From Flavobacterium kayseriense (GTDB lineage: Bacteria; Bacteroidota; Bacteroidia; Flavobacteriales; Flavobacteriaceae): a DNA stretch of 64,000 nt. Location: assembly GCF_014305095.1 (NCBI RefSeq), contig NZ_JACRUI010000001.1, forward strand, positions 317,197 through 381,196, in the 5' to 3' direction. The notes beneath the pieces were generated by a model that worked only from the letters and a program-made list of their open reading frames with translations, searched no databases and was not told the DNA's origin. Position numbers and translations under genes: made by a program. Below are positions 32,087 to 41,359 of this stretch, piece by piece. Position 1 is the first letter of the stretch. Every line of letters begins with the position of its first letter.

Positions 32087-32590
32087 TTGGAAATTGCTTC
32101 AAAATTCAAGGATATGGAGAATGTGAATATTGAAGCCGAGGAAAGAAAAGCTGGAAGGATTGCCGCAGCCGCACTCAAGGCATCGTTAATTAATCAAATA
32201 AAAAACACATTCAACCGCCGCACTGGTGCATTAGAGAAATCTACGGTTCTGGCTAGGTACAAGAGTGCTCGTTTAGATCGATTGGTGCTTAATTCCCCGC
32301 GCTATTCTTTTCAAACTCATTTTGGCTCTTCGCTTCCAGGTACTCAAAAAGCTACAGCAAGAAAAGCAACTTCTGTAAAATCATTTCAACGTCATCTAGA
32401 AGGTAAGGTTTCGCAGGTACAAGCACACGAACGAAAAGGCGGTCGTGTTAGTGCTATGCGAAAAAATGAGCCATATAGAGCTACTAATCACATTGCGAAA
32501 GCATTGAACCAAAGCAACGCATTAGAGAATCTCGCCACGGCATTAGGTAACAACAGAATGGTATTAATCACTTCACAAATCAATTTCTAA
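32087..32590 (+). CDS. HK97-gp10-like head-tail or tail completion protein
   Basis: The 167-residue basic protein has a helical start (NIEAEERKAGRIAAAALKAS), then FNRRTGALEKSTVLARYKSA and SFQTHFGSSLPGTQ, a pattern like gp10-type completion proteins. The start codon is TTG, with GTCCTTTT 17 nt upstream; ATG at 32114 is an alternative. Its stop overlaps the tape measure start by one base, as expected for a protein acting at the tail. Confidence 0.6.
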   Translation: MEIASKFKDMENVNIEAEERKAGRIAAAALKASLINQIKNTFNRRTGALEKSTVLARYKSARLDRLVLNSPRYSFQTHFGSSLPGTQKATARKATSVKSFQRHLEGKVSQVQAHERKGGRVSAMRKNEPYRATNHIAKALNQSNALENLATALGNNRMVLITSQINF

Positions 32591-35500
32591 TGGCAGCAGA
32601 AAACATAAATAGGCGGTTAAACATCTATATCAATGACCGTGAAGTAGTCAATTCGATGAGAGGTGTAGGAAGTGAGATGGCTAGAGTTAGAAATCAGATG
32701 CGTAATTTGAATGCGGGAGCCGATGATTATAATGAGCAGTTGCAAGAATTGAGGAGTACCTATTCAAGGCTAACACAGGAACAGGCGCGGTTTAGAACAG
32801 AAATAGCACAAACGCCAAGTGTCCTTCAAAGGATAAGAGGTGCTTTAGGTCCTGTTGCTTCTGGTATGCTTGCCGCTTTCTCTGTGGGTGCTTTAGCTGC
32901 AGGTTTTACAAGAGTTCTTGGAAACGCAAAAAAACTAATTCAAGAGTTTGGTCAATCAGTTGCTGATTTAAGCTCTATTACGGGGGCCACAGGAAAAGAC
33001 TTAGATTTTTTAAAAAATCAGGCAATAACTTTAGGTAAAGAAACTAAAGGTGGTGCTGTTGCTGTTGTCGAAGCTTACAAATTAATTGCGTCCGCTAAGC
33101 CTGAATTGTTAGAAAATATTGATGCGTTAACCCAAATGACTGAGGCGGTCTTAGTACTTTCTCAAGCTTCTGGATTAGAGTTGCCTGCAGCTGCAACAGC
33201 ATTGACTGATGCAATGAATCAGTTTGGCGCAGATGCAAGTCAAGCTGCAATGTTTGTAGATACGCTGGCTAATGGTGCGAAATACGGGTCGGCAGAAATT
33301 CCTCAATTAACAGAGTCTTTATTGAAATTTGGTGCAGTTGCTAAAACTACAAACGTCAATATTCAAGAAAGTACTGCTTTGATAGAAGCACTTGCTGAAA
33401 AAGGCTTGAAGGGAGCTGAAGCGGGAACGGCATTGCGTAACGTAATGTTGAAACTTTCGGCACCAGATGCATTGCCAAAAGATGCGCAAGAAATAATGAA
33501 GGCTTTAGGTATTAGTTTTGATGAATTAAAAGACAAATCAAAACCATTCGCTGAACGCCTTGAGGTGTTGAAACCAATACTGAATGACAATGCTGCCTTA
33601 ATTAAGATCTTTGGTCTTGAAAATGCGGTAGCGGCAACTAATTTGTTGACTTCAACTGAGAGAATCAAGGAGTTGACCTCAAAAATGAATGAAAACGGTA
33701 CTGCAGCAGAACAGGCGAAAATAAGAATGAATACTTTGACCGGTTCGCTTGATAAATTAGAGAGTGCTTGGGGCTCATTTGTTCTTTCTTTGTCGGAAAA
33801 AGGAAATGGACTAGGTAATTTATTAGCAGGAATTACAAATGAGCTTTCAGAAACAATTGAAGGTTGGAGAAAGATATTTACATCTAGTGAGAAATTAAAA
33901 GAAGAGGAGCTTGCTGAAATAAGGAAAGAAGGTATGAATTCCATTATCAAAAGTTATGGATCAGGGAATAAACTCAATCAAAGTCAATTAGAGATCATCA
34001 AAAAGTTAAATAATGAAGAAATTAACACTAATGCTAATAAAGTTAGGGCATTAATTGAGCAAAATAAAATTTTGGCAAGTAATAAACATTGGTTAACTGG
34101 AGCTATAAAAACGGAAAACTTCAACCAAATCATAGAAAACAGAAAACTAATAGCTGAAATAAATAAAAACTCAACCAAGTTACTGGGTAAAAACCAAGGG
34201 ATTTCTTCTTTGATAAAAACAAAAAACACGCCATTAGGTGAAGTTCTTGTAGAAGGCTCTTCGCAAACTACTGGTAATAGTTCAAATGATGAGTCTAAAA
34301 ATAGACAAAAGGCAATTGAGGATGCAAAAAAACATTCAGAAGATTTAAAAAAGCAATTAGAAGATTCTCAAAAACAATTACTACAGACTTCTCGTGCTTT
34401 TCAAGATGCTTCTTTAGGGAGTCAGAAGGAAAACTACGACAAGGAATTGGCGCTTTTAAACGTAGAGTACGACCGAAAAATTGAGGATACAAAAACAAAG
34501 GTTTCTCATTTAAAAGAAGAAATTAATAAACTGAATTCTGATCTTCAAGACCCTAAGAATTCTAAATCAGATGTGCAGTTAATAAAGGCAATAATTGCTG
34601 CAAAAATTGAAGAGCAAAAACAATACAGTAATACGGTAATTGCAACTGAGCAAACTCGCGGTTTTAAAATAGCAGCGTTACAAGAGAAGTACTTGCAAAA
34701 ATCCATTAAGGACCAGGAATCAGCAAATGCTCGACTTCTTCAAAATCTACAAACACAGCACAACTTAGAATTAGGCAGTATTACCACGTTAGCTGATGCT
34801 AAAGCCATTCTTTCTAATTACTTAGATGAGGAAGAACTTAAAAAAGTGCACAGTCTTTCTGATGCCAAAAAGAAAATTAAGGAACAGTTCCAGAAAGAGG
34901 AAATTGAACTCCAACAAAAACACTTAGAAGAACTTGTGGCTCAAATGAGTCGTGTTCTTGGAGAGAAAGATGAATTTGGTATTGAATTAATCTCTCCTGA
35001 AGAAAGAGAAATTATTTTGGCTTTTCTTGACGAAGCTGCAGCAAAAATAGCAGCGTTAGGAGTACAAGGTGCAACTGATTCTGAAGACAGCTCCAAAGAC
35101 ATTAAATCATTATCAGGTTTAGATATACTTGGTTTCACTCCTGAGCAGTGGCAAGACACTTTCGATTCCTTTGATACATTCGAAGATAAACTGGCAGCGG
35201 TTGGATTTGCTGTTTTAGCACTACAAAACGCTTTTGGCACCTATTTCCAGTTTTTGGAAGCAGGTGAAAAACGCACAATGCAAAAGTTTGAGGCCAATAA
35301 TCGCAAAAAACAAGCTGACCTTAATGATCAGTTAGAAAAAGGATTCATTACTCAAGAAGTTTACACAGCCAGAAAAGCAAAACTGGAAGCGGAACTGGCT
35401 AAGAAAAAAGCCGAGATTGAATACAAGCAAGCCAAGCGTGAAAAATTAATGGGTATTGCTAGTATTATTGGGAATACTGCAATTGGTGTTTCAAAAGCTT

Positions 35501-36003
35501 TGGCTCAGGGAGGGATGATTTTCGGAATTCCTTTTGCGGGAATAGTTGCTGCACTGGGTGCTGTGCAATTAGGATTAGCACTCGCGCAACCTTTACCGGA
35601 TAAGAACGGTTTTTACGATGGTGGATTCACAGGAACTGGCGCGCCACGTAGCGAAGCGGGACCGGTGCATTTTAACGAGTATGTTGTTCCTCAAAAAGTA
35701 TTATTCTCGAATGATCCGGTAGTTCCTCAGATAATGGGCTATCTCGAAGCCAAAAGAACGGGCAAATCACCACTCTCTCAAGATGATCCTGCTAGTACAA
35801 ATACTTCCAGTAGCAACTCAGGCTCCGGTAGTAACGAGATGGATATAGCTGTTGTAAATGCCTTAAATAGAAACTCTGAAGTGCTCGAAAAATTAGAAGA
35901 AGATGGACTTACGGCTTATTTAGTAAACGATATCAAAACGGCTAAGAAAATGAGAGACAAAATCAAAGAAGTGAACAAACTAGAAACTAACGCAAAATTA
36001 TAA
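32590..36003 (+). CDS. Tail tape measure protein, TP901 type
   Basis: This 1137-residue protein shows the TP901 core domain at about 125-330 (SVADLSSITGATGKDLDFLK, then ALTDAMNQFGADASQAAMF and GTALRNVMLKLSA). Long coiled coils follow (about 565-770). A hydrophobic glycine-rich segment (about 955-1000, IASIIGNTAIGVSKALAQGG) could span a membrane during DNA delivery. The tail length it sets would be typical of a siphovirus. It starts by overlapping the preceding stop. Confidence 0.93.
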   Translation: MAAENINRRLNIYINDREVVNSMRGVGSEMARVRNQMRNLNAGADDYNEQLQELRSTYSRLTQEQARFRTEIAQTPSVLQRIRGALGPVASGMLAAFSVGALAAGFTRVLGNAKKLIQEFGQSVADLSSITGATGKDLDFLKNQAITLGKETKGGAVAVVEAYKLIASAKPELLENIDALTQMTEAVLVLSQASGLELPAAATALTDAMNQFGADASQAAMFVDTLANGAKYGSAEIPQLTESLLKFGAVAKTTNVNIQESTALIEALAEKGLKGAEAGTALRNVMLKLSAPDALPKDAQEIMKALGISFDELKDKSKPFAERLEVLKPILNDNAALIKIFGLENAVAATNLLTSTERIKELTSKMNENGTAAEQAKIRMNTLTGSLDKLESAWGSFVLSLSEKGNGLGNLLAGITNELSETIEGWRKIFTSSEKLKEEELAEIRKEGMNSIIKSYGSGNKLNQSQLEIIKKLNNEEINTNANKVRALIEQNKILASNKHWLTGAIKTENFNQIIENRKLIAEINKNSTKLLGKNQGISSLIKTKNTPLGEVLVEGSSQTTGNSSNDESKNRQKAIEDAKKHSEDLKKQLEDSQKQLLQTSRAFQDASLGSQKENYDKELALLNVEYDRKIEDTKTKVSHLKEEINKLNSDLQDPKNSKSDVQLIKAIIAAKIEEQKQYSNTVIATEQTRGFKIAALQEKYLQKSIKDQESANARLLQNLQTQHNLELGSITTLADAKAILSNYLDEEELKKVHSLSDAKKKIKEQFQKEEIELQQKHLEELVAQMSRVLGEKDEFGIELISPEEREIILAFLDEAAAKIAALGVQGATDSEDSSKDIKSLSGLDILGFTPEQWQDTFDSFDTFEDKLAAVGFAVLALQNAFGTYFQFLEAGEKRTMQKFEANNRKKQADLNDQLEKGFITQEVYTARKAKLEAELAKKKAEIEYKQAKREKLMGIASIIGNTAIGVSKALAQGGMIFGIPFAGIVAALGAVQLGLALAQPLPDKNGFYDGGFTGTGAPRSEAGPVHFNEYVVPQKVLFSNDPVVPQIMGYLEAKRTGKSPLSQDDPASTNTSSSNSGSGSNEMDIAVVNALNRNSEVLEKLEEDGLTAYLVNDIKTAKKMRDKIKEVNKLETNAKL

Positions 36004-36005
36004 TT

Positions 36006-37991
36006 ATGGCAAATTCCTATGTAACCGTTGAATTTATTGCTGTTCCTGATATAAACAATTATATAGGAATCGATGAGTCCGTTTCGGGTTTTGGTTTAAA
36101 CGAAATATTTAAAACAGATAGAACCACCGCAGGCGAAACTAAAATCCCTGCCCAGGCTGACGATAATAAATATTCAATGACAATCTCAGCTACAGCTGCT
36201 GGTGTTTCTGATCATGGCGCAATACATACGCCCATAGGTGGTACATTGACCAGCACGCCGTTGACTTCTTTGCTTGTCGAAGACAATTTAGATGGCACTT
36301 ATACTTATGAGTTGTGTTCAGAAACATCGGTTGTGATATATGAGATTTCATCAGGAATGAGTGTCGTGTGGTCTGAAGGTTCTTTTGACCAAATAGGAAG
36401 CTGTGGCGGTTATGCTGAAACAATCTCGGCTAATTATAAAACAGCTCTTGACTTAGATTTCAATGGTGCAGGGCAATTCACGATCACTAATGTAGATGGT
36501 GTCGCTAATAGTGGGCTAGGAACTGTCACTATTACCGCTAATTTTCCAAATGCGGTTTTCTCCCTTCCAGAAACCTTTCCTTTTGCGATCATCACCATTA
36601 CAAATATCAGCGACATTCCTGATAATACCGTTTCTCCTTTACTATTAGAATTTCAAGTGTTTCCTGATGTTGCTAATGCTCCCGCCAAAGAATTCTCAAT
36701 TCAAACAGAGGAAGCTTGGAGCATTGCTAATGTATTGCCAGCGTGGCTAGAACTGTCAGCCACTAGCGGAACAGCTGATGCCACAATAACGGCAACTCCT
36801 GTAAATTATGAGGCTTTGGCTGCTGGGAACTACACCACCGCTTTGAATGTGGTTGTAGGTGCTGAAACTTTTGTGGTAACCGTAAATTTGGCGGTTTTTA
36901 GCTTTGTCAAGAATCCCTTTTCTCCTGGTAAATTGTATTTTACGCAAGAACTGGAATACCTGAATTTTGATACAGCAACAGCGGGAACATTTGTTGCTTT
37001 AAATATCCAAATAAAAGTGTTTGCAATCAATACCTATGAGCCTATTATTTATACAAGGCCGTACAATTTTCCGCTATTCAAAGGAAAAGGTGATTTTCAT
37101 GTGGGTAGCATCGTTCACGAATTATTTGAAGAAATTCAAGAATTGACTGATTTTGTGCCAAATCTAAAAACCAATTACACCAAGCCACAATACCGCCCTG
37201 CAGAAATCACTGTTTCTTTCGAAGAAAAAACATTTAATGCTACAGTTCCTGGACTGGTAAGTGGTGAATTGCCCATGTTTAAAATGGCCAAAGGAAACAA
37301 ACCATTCACGACTGAAAGCCAATTGATATTACTGACCACGGCACAGCAAGAAGTGACCAGAATCACGCCGCAGTCGTTTGTGGGGACTTCCTTTGTTTAT
37401 TTTGGTAAACCTAGAATTATCGTGAAGCAAAACAACAAAGTTATTGATGATTTCGAAATAACAGAAGCCGACCCAAACAAGGTGATTTTCTCCTATTTCC
37501 GTTTTGTCAACAATTTGAAAGCGGGTGATAGTTTAGATTTGATTATCATTAATGGCTTTGAAACAAGATCACAGCGTTTTCTTGTATTTCAAAACGGAAT
37601 GGAAAGTACCTATTTCTTTTTCGAAAATGACAATCAAATGCTGGAGCCGTATGAATTCTCAGGTCGTAGAAGAATGAACCCGAATTTTAAGCACGTAACG
37701 ACGAGAAAATTTAAGGATTTATACGCATTTGATTCGAAAGTAAAAACAGAGGTTAGTCAATCATTCATTATCAATACCGGGCAATTAGCCAAAGCTGATT
37801 ATTTGATGGTTATGGCAATTGTAGCTTCTACCAAAGTATGGTGTTCCTTTGACAATCCCGAAGGTCCTTATTTTAAAGTAGATGCTACTACAACAAAATT
37901 AACCACTCAGGACACTTCGTCAAGTGAAGAGGATTTCAATATTGAATTTAACATCTTAGAAAACGCACATGCTAGTATTTATCCACGCTAA
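36006..37991 (+). CDS. Tail tip protein with BACON-like domain
   Basis: The 661-residue protein has a beta-rich N-terminal part and a BACON-like Ig domain (about 210-297; WSIANVLPAWLELSATSGTA is the key stretch). The C-terminal half resembles distal tail or baseplate proteins (FKGKGDFHVGSIVHELFEEI, AYDFDSK-like loops). BACON domains are proposed to bind glycans or mucin and occur in some Bacteroidota phages. The stop overlaps the next gene by 23 nt. It probably forms part of the tail tip with the following protein. Confidence 0.7.
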   Translation: MANSYVTVEFIAVPDINNYIGIDESVSGFGLNEIFKTDRTTAGETKIPAQADDNKYSMTISATAAGVSDHGAIHTPIGGTLTSTPLTSLLVEDNLDGTYTYELCSETSVVIYEISSGMSVVWSEGSFDQIGSCGGYAETISANYKTALDLDFNGAGQFTITNVDGVANSGLGTVTITANFPNAVFSLPETFPFAIITITNISDIPDNTVSPLLLEFQVFPDVANAPAKEFSIQTEEAWSIANVLPAWLELSATSGTADATITATPVNYEALAAGNYTTALNVVVGAETFVVTVNLAVFSFVKNPFSPGKLYFTQELEYLNFDTATAGTFVALNIQIKVFAINTYEPIIYTRPYNFPLFKGKGDFHVGSIVHELFEEIQELTDFVPNLKTNYTKPQYRPAEITVSFEEKTFNATVPGLVSGELPMFKMAKGNKPFTTESQLILLTTAQQEVTRITPQSFVGTSFVYFGKPRIIVKQNNKVIDDFEITEADPNKVIFSYFRFVNNLKAGDSLDLIIINGFETRSQRFLVFQNGMESTYFFFENDNQMLEPYEFSGRRRMNPNFKHVTTRKFKDLYAFDSKVKTEVSQSFIINTGQLAKADYLMVMAIVASTKVWCSFDNPEGPYFKVDATTTKLTTQDTSSSEEDFNIEFNILENAHASIYPR

Positions 37992-39882
37992 TTTTAGGTT
38001 AGACCTTACCTATCTTCAGGTTACTTTCACGGAACTAAACCAGTGGTTTAAGGATGATTTCTCTACAGAAACTACCATTCCGTTCGACTTGTATTTGGAT
38101 GCCGATCTGTCAAAAAATAGCGGTTTTCAAGCGCATTATAACGCTCACAAAAACCAGACTATTTTTAGCGGTTATCTTGATAAAGATGGCGAAATCAAAG
38201 CAGCCGTATTGCAGTTTCTAAGTAAAAAAGGGAATTTCATTAATGCCATTATCAATGCGGGAACAGATAATTTTCCAAGCTTTGAAAAGAAACTCTCGGA
38301 ATTGCTGCTGGAGACAAAAACGGTGGCTGATATCCTTGTCGATGCCAATGATGTGATTGCAAAAAGCTACCCAGAAACCAACTATAATTTCCCAATGGTA
38401 CACACGGATAAGTATGATCCAAGTGGCGATGAGTGGCACGGTTTCGAAAAAACAATAAATAAATATGTCGCGGGACAATTCTTGACAAATGTGTTGGACT
38501 TGGAAACTAATATTGATTCCATCAGGAATATTATGCAGCCATTGCCCTACCTGATGCATGTTGTCAATGCGGGAATAGTCGATGCGGGATTCACTTTACA
38601 AGGCGATATCTTGACAGATCCTGATTTCAACAAAGCTTTGCTATTTCGTGATGGAGAATATTACGATGCCACGGTCAAAAATGAAACACCAATTGTTTAT
38701 AAAAACAATGAGTTCGACAATTTAGCTTATCAGGACAACGGCTTTCAGTATGTTACTTTTTCGAAAGAAATCACAGTCGAAAGAAAAGGAGATTATATCT
38801 TATTTGGAGACATTACTTCTCTGGTTTACTCGGCGAGAAAAAACCCAGCTTGGAGCCACGACAGATATCGTTGTTCAAATTTGAGTGTACGAATCGAAAA
38901 GAAAAGTGCAGGAGTTACCACCCAATTGGCTTTTTTCGAACAATGGAGACAAGGAGCTGGTCAGCAAAATTTGTGGAAAGAAATCAAAGAAAACGCTTAT
39001 GACATCCCTGTTTCGCTTGCTGTGGGTGATATCATCAAAATCACCAAAACAGAACCAAGACGGGATTTATCTCCATCTCCCACGCCTGATTATCCAGAGG
39101 CGATATCTTTGAAGTTGATTCCAGTGCGATATCGCTATGCTGATGGAAGTCCGATCATTTCAGTTTTGAACCTAAAGGAAATCGACTTGACTCGTGTGGT
39201 GCCTGAAATGACTTTCAGGGATTTAATTATGATCATAAAAAACTGGAAAAATTACGAGTTCATCCCTGTTGACAATGTCATTTATATGAACAGAATCGAG
39301 TCCAGGTTAAATAGAGATTCGGCTGTCAATCTATCAGAGTTTGATGTCGAAGAACCGCAAATCAATTACCACGATGACCGACAGTTTGAATTAGCTTTCA
39401 CTGATGGAAAAGCATCTGAAACTTACAAGTATGATTCGATACTGGTTTCAGGAGACAATGTGCAGGTCAATAATTACACGATGAAAGATTCAGTGAGTCC
39501 CATTAAGATTGATGCGCTGCCGCTTCCTGTGGTGGCCAGAAACGGAATCACCACCGCTTTGAGTTATGAAGATGAAACGACAAAGCTGCGATTGGTTTTT
39601 ATGCGTCCAATGCCTGCGGGAGGAACTCCAGTGTCGTACTGGAACGAGAATGTTCTTATCCAGAATGTTTATGAAACCGATTTTAAGAATTGGCTGAAAT
39701 TCAGAATCAATTCTATCGCTTGGAATTGGGACTTTGTTATTTCAGTCGAGAAGTTCAGAGCCATTTCGATTCAAACTCTTGTCTATGCTTATAGTAATTA
39801 TCACATTTTCACCGAGATTGAAAAGGAGCGATTGAACAGTATGTTCTGGAGAATAACGGCAAAATCAGAAAGCCTATTATAA
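37969..39882 (+). CDS. Tail tip / baseplate protein
   Basis: The 637-residue protein begins MLVFIHANFRLDLTYLQVTF and TELNQWFKDDFSTETTIPFD, a segment typical of the N-terminal domain of tail-associated proteins in Bacteroidota siphoviruses. The rest is beta-rich with several E/D-rich loops. No lytic domain was identified. Another start could lie later, but this one gives full overlap coupling with its neighbour. It is the last structural gene before a terminator and the integrase. Confidence 0.65.
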   Translation: MLVFIHANFRLDLTYLQVTFTELNQWFKDDFSTETTIPFDLYLDADLSKNSGFQAHYNAHKNQTIFSGYLDKDGEIKAAVLQFLSKKGNFINAIINAGTDNFPSFEKKLSELLLETKTVADILVDANDVIAKSYPETNYNFPMVHTDKYDPSGDEWHGFEKTINKYVAGQFLTNVLDLETNIDSIRNIMQPLPYLMHVVNAGIVDAGFTLQGDILTDPDFNKALLFRDGEYYDATVKNETPIVYKNNEFDNLAYQDNGFQYVTFSKEITVERKGDYILFGDITSLVYSARKNPAWSHDRYRCSNLSVRIEKKSAGVTTQLAFFEQWRQGAGQQNLWKEIKENAYDIPVSLAVGDIIKITKTEPRRDLSPSPTPDYPEAISLKLIPVRYRYADGSPIISVLNLKEIDLTRVVPEMTFRDLIMIIKNWKNYEFIPVDNVIYMNRIESRLNRDSAVNLSEFDVEEPQINYHDDRQFELAFTDGKASETYKYDSILVSGDNVQVNNYTMKDSVSPIKIDALPLPVVARNGITTALSYEDETTKLRLVFMRPMPAGGTPVSYWNENVLIQNVYETDFKNWLKFRINSIAWNWDFVISVEKFRAISIQTLVYAYSNYHIFTEIEKERLNSMFWRITAKSESLL

Positions 39883-39885
39883 ACG

Positions 39886-39910
39886 AAAAACCGCTAATCT
39901 AGCGGTTTTT
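39886..39910. terminator. Bidirectional terminator between late genes and integrase
   Basis: AAAAACCGCT (39886-39895) and AGCGGTTTTT (39901-39910) flank a 5-nt loop, with T on the right strand and A on the left, so it works for both the rightward tail genes and the leftward integrase. Confidence 0.88.
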
Positions 39911-39915
39911 TTGTT

Positions 39916-41094
39916 TTATTCCTCTTTCCCAAAATTAATATCAGCTCCTTGAATTATTGCATCACAACTTGAATTTCTAGGGGTGTACATTTCTGTAATT
40001 TTAATATCATAATGTCGCGCCTGGTCTCTTACTTTTATTGCGGCAACTCCGCTGTTTAATAGATCGGTAATTCCAGTGTCTTTGAGTCCGTAAAACTGGT
40101 ATTTACTTTCTAGATTTAATTCAGTTCTTAATGTTTCCCATGCGCTTGCAATTTTTCTGATCGGCATTTTTTTTGATCCTGGTTTAAAATTGTCGCTTGA
40201 AAAAACATAATCAGTGGGGTGGGCATTTCCTATATGATTTTTCAATTGCAATAAAAATTGAGAAGGGATTGTTACGACTTCGTCTTTTTTATTTTTCGAA
40301 ATCTCTTTTGGTAAAAAGATTGAATTATCATTAAAGTTTATCATCCATACTTTTAGCTTTCCAAGTTCCGTATTTCGAATAAAACAAAAATAAGTCGACA
40401 TGCAAAGCGTGTGGAATCCGCTGTCGTAGGTGATCAGTTTATTATAGATTGCTTGTTTTATTTCTGTTGGGAATACTTGCCTTTTTTTTACGGGCAATCT
40501 CATAGGTTGAATGCCTGCAACTGGGCTTTCATTAAGAACTCCTCTATTTATCAGAAAAGTGCAAAATAATCGCAAGAAGCCCAAATGATTGTTTCGTGTT
40601 CTTGGCGAAGAATCTCTTTCGATGTAAATCCAGTCTAAGTAATTGATGCAAAATTTCTTATTCACTTCTAGAGCAAAAACTATTGGGTTTTTCTCTTTTA
40701 TGAATTGTTGCAGTAAGTTCAAATTAGAATTATAGGTTCTGAGCGTGTCTGGTCTGACAATATCATCCTTTAGTTGCTTTTTGATACTTGTCAAAAATTC
40801 CTCAACGCAAGCTTCAAATGTTTTATAGCTTTTTCCTGTTGATTCCAGAAAGGGAGACCAACCGTTGGCCAGTTTTGTGTTGATGCCTAAAACAATCCTT
40901 TTGGCGTGCTTTAATCGTTCTGAATTGGAAGCAATAGAAGGAACTCGAAGTCTTATGCGCTCTAGTTTATTTGTCGCTGGATTTTTAGCGTAGTAAACAA
41001 TCACCCACTCTTTATTTAGTTTGAGCTCTGCTGGTTTATAGTCTACAAATAGTACTGTAGATATATTACTTGTATGTTTTTCGGCATTTTGCAT
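39916..41094 (-). CDS. int: Tyrosine recombinase / phage integrase
   Basis: The 392-residue protein has an N-terminal SAM-like core-binding domain (about 95-200) and a C-terminal catalytic domain. Arg I is in CFIRNTELGKL, the box II segment is YGLKDTGITDLL, and the nucleophile tyrosine is in ITEMYTPR preceded by RDQARHYDIK. The normal HxxR is replaced by YxxK, as often seen in Bacteroidota phage integrases. It integrates and excises the prophage at tRNA-Ser. It is transcribed leftward and ends at a bidirectional terminator shared with the tail operon. Confidence 0.93.
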   Translation of the reverse strand: MQNAEKHTSNISTVLFVDYKPAELKLNKEWVIVYYAKNPATNKLERIRLRVPSIASNSERLKHAKRIVLGINTKLANGWSPFLESTGKSYKTFEACVEEFLTSIKKQLKDDIVRPDTLRTYNSNLNLLQQFIKEKNPIVFALEVNKKFCINYLDWIYIERDSSPRTRNNHLGFLRLFCTFLINRGVLNESPVAGIQPMRLPVKKRQVFPTEIKQAIYNKLITYDSGFHTLCMSTYFCFIRNTELGKLKVWMINFNDNSIFLPKEISKNKKDEVVTIPSQFLLQLKNHIGNAHPTDYVFSSDNFKPGSKKMPIRKIASAWETLRTELNLESKYQFYGLKDTGITDLLNSGVAAIKVRDQARHYDIKITEMYTPRNSSCDAIIQGADINFGKEE

Positions 41095-41142
41095 TTTTTT
41101 TTATTTTTTAAAAAAAAAGTAAATTTTTTCTAAAAAATAATG

Positions 41143-41161
41143 TTGACACAAATTTGACACA
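41143..41161. repeat. Direct repeat TTGACACA near attachment site
   Basis: Two TTGACACA copies (41143-41150 and 41154-41161) lie 11 bp apart, about one helical turn, between the integrase start and the tRNA. They are good candidates for arm-type integrase sites or an int operator. Confidence 0.5.
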
Positions 41162-41182
41162 GGGTTTTTATAAAAAACCTAA

Positions 41183-41207
41183 AAAACCCTTACATTGCAA
41201 GGGTTTT
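41183..41207 (-). terminator. Terminator of tRNA-Ser (minus strand)
   Basis: AAAACCCTT (41183-41191) pairs with AAGGGTTTT (41199-41207). On the minus strand the hairpin is followed by T-rich DNA. It lies just downstream of the tRNA 3' end. Confidence 0.7.
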
Positions 41208-41218
41208 AAAATATTCAG

Positions 41219-41303
41219 CAGAGAGAAAGGGATTCGAACCCTCGATATGTTGCCATATACACGCTTTCCAAGCGTGCGCCTTCAGCCACTCGGCCACCTC
41301 TCT
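41219..41303 (-). tRNA. tRNA-Ser (anticodon GGA), prophage attachment gene
   Basis: The 85-nt gene has an acceptor stem AGAGAGG/TCTCTCT, a D arm containing GCCGAGTGGCTGAAGGC, an anticodon stem CACGC/GCGTG with loop TTGGAAA (anticodon GGA at 41267-41269), a long serine-type variable arm, and T loop TTCGAAT. The discriminator is G and CCA is not encoded. Its 3' end faces the integrase, so the phage probably recombined into the T-arm/acceptor region, restoring the gene. Confidence 0.95.
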
Positions 41304-41359
41304 AATTAGGTTTGCAAATAACACTAAAAAAACTGACTTACAAAAGCAATTTCTAATTA

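Larger units (their letters stand above)
1..41219. mobile_element. Siphovirus-like prophage, left end outside window
   Basis: Almost all genes read rightward in a dense phage arrangement: replication, head, packaging, tail fibre, lysis, tape measure and tail tip. A leftward tyrosine integrase at 39916-41094 lies just inside the 3' end of tRNA-Ser (41219-41303), the classical position for attachment. The S49 protease, capsid, TerL, portal, tape measure and lysis cassette support a tailed phage with a long non-contractile tail; no sheath gene was recognised. No repressor or left att site is visible, so the element continues beyond position 1. The exact right boundary within the tRNA 3' part is inferred. 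Confidence 0.93.

Noticed and set aside
33363..33950. 195-residue minus-strand ORF opposite the tape measure
   Set aside because: Coding bias shadow of the tape measure gene with no promoter or start signal.
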